The translations under genes were made by a program, and so were the position numbers. Under the pieces are notes generated by a model, which was given only the letters and a program-made list of their open reading frames with translations, was not told the DNA's origin and searched no databases. Shown one piece after another: positions 6,196 to 7,455 of a stretch of DNA of 7,455 bases. Location: positions 1 through 7,455 of the forward strand of contig JAGADM010000005.1 of the NCBI GenBank assembly GCA_017613595.1, written 5' to 3'. Origin of the DNA: Lachnospiraceae bacterium. GTDB lineage: Bacteria > Bacillota_A > Clostridia > Lachnospirales > Lachnospiraceae. Position 1 is the first letter of the stretch; each line of letters opens with the position of its first letter.

Positions 6196-6224
6196 ATAAT
6201 ATCACAGAAAATTGAATTTGTCAT
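6196..6224 (-). promoter_or_regulatory. Strong-looking minus-strand promoter with extended -10
   Basis: Minus strand: ATGACA (6224-6219, 5 of 6 consensus bases), exactly 17 bp, then TG-A-TATTAT (6204-6196), an extended -10 with 5 of 6 bases. It lies about 210 bp from the S66 start, too far to be needed for that gene alone, and points into the two hairpins. Confidence 0.55.
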
Positions 6225-6396
6225 TATTTTGCTGTAATATTTTTACTTTTCGTTCCGGAAAATAAAATGCAATAATCCAAGTCAATTTTACTCTACATCT
6301 CAATCTTACTCCCCGAATTGTGCTTTGTCAACGAACAATAATCACGAAAATCGTTTCGAATACATTGCATTTTCAGTCATTCTACCAAAATACGCC
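6225..6396. other. AT-rich part of the divergent intergenic region
   Basis: No gene is seen here. Two weak symmetric elements are present: ATTGT (6317-6321) with ACAAT (6335-6339), 13 bp apart, and CGAAA-ATCG-TTTCG (6345-6358). Both lie upstream of the cellobiose phosphorylase promoter, where activator or repressor sites would be expected. The second resembles LacI/CcpA-type operators in its arms, but its centre is shifted from the usual CG. Confidence 0.35.
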
Positions 6397-6397
6397 A

Positions 6398-6426
6398 TTG
6401 TAAAACAATTTCGTTTCATATATAAT
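6398..6426 (+). promoter_or_regulatory. Sigma-A-type promoter of the cellobiose phosphorylase gene
   Basis: TTGTAA (6398-6403, 4 of 6), a 17-bp spacer and a perfect TATAAT (6421-6426). Transcription should start near 6433. The palindrome ATTGT-AAA-ACAAT (6397-6409) covers the -35 box and is well placed for a repressor. The result would be a 5' leader of about 44 bases. Confidence 0.75.
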
Positions 6427-6441
6427 AAATCCATCATGTCT

Positions 6442-6456
6442 GCCTGTTTTACAGGC
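6442..6456 (+). promoter_or_regulatory. Inverted repeat just after the transcription start
   Basis: Perfect repeat GCCTG-TTTTA-CAGGC about 10 bases downstream of the predicted start and 10 bases before the AGGAGG site. It could be an operator in DNA or a 5' hairpin that stabilises the mRNA. There is no T-tract after it, so it is not a terminator. Confidence 0.45.
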
Positions 6457-6465
6457 TATTTCGAT

Positions 6466-6471
6466 AGGAGG
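6466..6471 (+). promoter_or_regulatory. Ribosome binding site of the cellobiose phosphorylase gene
   Basis: Consensus AGGAGG with 5 bases to the ATG at 6477, which fixes the start. Confidence 0.85.
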
Positions 6472-6476
6472 CATTT

Positions 6477-7455
6477 ATGAAATTCGGCTATTTCGATGAC
6501 GCAAAGCGCGAATACGTCATCACATCTCCCAGAACGCCTTATCCGTGGATCAACTACCTCGGAACCCAGGGATTCTTCTCTCTGATTTCAAACACAGCGG
6601 GCGGTTATTCTTTCTATAAGGATGCCCGTTTGCGCCGCATTACCCGTTATCGCTACAACAACGTACCGATTGATATGGGCGGACGCTATTTCTACATTAA
6701 GGACGGCAATACCGTATGGAACCCCGGCTGGTCTCCGGTGAAGACCGAGCTTGACAGCTATGAGTGCCGTCACGGTATGGGCTACACGATCATCACCGGT
6801 AAGAAGAACGGTCTCAAGGCCGAGGCTACCTTCTTCGTGCCGCAGAACTATGACGGAGAGGTTCAGCAGCTTGTTCTGACCAATGAGAGCGCTGCTGCCA
6901 AGACCTTCAGCCTCTTCTCATTTGCCGAGTGGTGCCTTTGGGACGCTCAGGACGACAGCAACAACTTCCAGCGTAACTTCTCGACCGGACGTGTTGAGGT
7001 AGTCGGCTCCACAATCTATCACAAGACCGAGTACCGCGACCGCCGCGACCACTTCGCATTTTACACGGTTAACACCGACATCGACGGCTACGACACCGAC
7101 CGCGACTCCTTCATCGGACTCTACAACGGTTTCGGCGATCCGCAGGCTGTTCTTGCCGGAGAGGCAACCAACTCATTTGCCGACGGCTGGGCACCGATTG
7201 CTTCCCATTACAAGAAGATTACTCTTGCTCCCGGCGAGACGAAGACGCTTGTCTTCATCCTCGGCTACGTTGAAATGCCCGCCGATCAGAAATTTGAGGC
7301 TGACGGCAAGACCATCAACAAGGTGAAAGCGCTTGCCATGATGGAACGGTACAACACCCCCGAAAAGGTTGCCGCAGGCATGGCGGAACTCCGCGCCGCA
7401 TGGGACAAGCTTCTCGGAATCCTGAATGTTGCCACTCCCGATGACAAAGTCGACC
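6477..7455 (+). CDS. Cellobiose phosphorylase (GH94), 3' part outside window
   Basis: First 326 residues of an enzyme that is usually about 800 residues long; the frame is open to the right edge. The N-terminus [20 protein letters not shown] and the blocks PYPWINYLG (21-29), [20 protein letters not shown] (42-61), WNPGWSPV (81-88), [10 protein letters not shown] (95-104) and [11 protein letters not shown] (147-157) are characteristic of GH94 cellobiose phosphorylases rather than cellodextrin or chitobiose phosphorylases. This part is the beta-sandwich domain and the start of the helical linker; the (alpha/alpha)6 barrel with the catalytic Asp is not in view. The cytoplasmic enzyme converts cellobiose plus phosphate to glucose 1-phosphate and glucose, saving ATP, and implies use of imported cellulose breakdown products. 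It has a strong promoter and ribosome site of its own and is transcribed away from the minus-strand genes. Transport or beta-glucan genes may follow beyond the window. Confidence 0.96.
   Translation, partial: MKFGYFDDAKREYVITSPRTPYPWINYLGTQGFFSLISNTAGGYSFYKDARLRRITRYRYNNVPIDMGGRYFYIKDGNTVWNPGWSPVKTELDSYECRHGMGYTIITGKKNGLKAEATFFVPQNYDGEVQQLVLTNESAAAKTFSLFSFAEWCLWDAQDDSNNFQRNFSTGRVEVVGSTIYHKTEYRDRRDHFAFYTVNTDIDGYDTDRDSFIGLYNGFGDPQAVLAGEATNSFADGWAPIASHYKKITLAPGETKTLVFILGYVEMPADQKFEADGKTINKVKALAMMERYNTPEKVAAGMAELRAAWDKLLGILNVATPDDKVD

Noticed and set aside
6143..6196. Plus-strand 17-codon frame MNQLCNCDAACISSALT after GGGGGGAG
   Set aside because: The G-run is about 20 bases from the ATG with a hairpin between, and no plus-strand promoter precedes it; likely the reverse of the candidate small RNA.
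6345..6358. Catabolite repression (cre) site
   Set aside because: The arms resemble a cre box, but the central CG is displaced and the outer T/A are missing, so it is only listed as a weak palindrome.
6588..6773. Minus-strand open frame of 61 codons
   Set aside because: It is antisense to the clearly recognisable cellobiose phosphorylase.

Overview
The window looks like chromosomal DNA from an anaerobic Firmicute, most likely Clostridia and probably Lachnospiraceae. This is inferred from strong AGGAGG-type ribosome binding sites, AT-rich sigma-A-like promoters between moderately GC-rich genes, trigger-factor-derived membrane proteins typical of that group, and a cellobiose phosphorylase. No mobile element, CRISPR array, tRNA or rRNA was seen.

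Layout: seven genes lie on the minus strand and one, at the right edge, on the plus strand. Reading the minus strand in transcription order (right to left): an S66-family serine peptidase (LD-carboxypeptidase/MccF type, 4942-5985), then a PflX-type radical SAM protein (3968-4885), closed by a clear intrinsic terminator (3891-3925). A second minus-strand group follows: a single-pass membrane protein resembling a stripped-down trigger factor (2890-3813), 5 bp later a zinc-dependent phospholipase C-like protein (2081-2884), then after a 157-bp gap a 1-phosphofructokinase-type PfkB kinase (997-1923), a second, shorter membrane-anchored trigger-factor-like protein (340-975, GTG start), and, overlapping it by 4 bp, a serine beta-lactamase-like hydrolase cut by the left edge (1-343).

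On the right, a divergent intergenic region of about 490 bp (5986-6476) separates the S66 peptidase from a GH94 cellobiose phosphorylase (6477 onward, cut by the right edge). It is AT-rich and structured. It holds a very good plus-strand promoter for the phosphorylase, a good minus-strand promoter followed by two hairpins with a run of C between them and a U-rich tail (candidate small RNA or leader), and an exact 16-bp direct repeat bracketing the proposed S66 promoter.

Functionally the window mixes sugar metabolism (cellobiose phosphorolysis, sugar-phosphate kinase), cell-wall or peptide hydrolysis (S66 peptidase, beta-lactamase-like hydrolase) and membrane-associated folding factors. The genes are mostly recognisable housekeeping or accessory families. 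The less ordinary parts are the two trigger-factor-like membrane proteins without a visible FKBP domain and the small-RNA-like unit in the divergent region.
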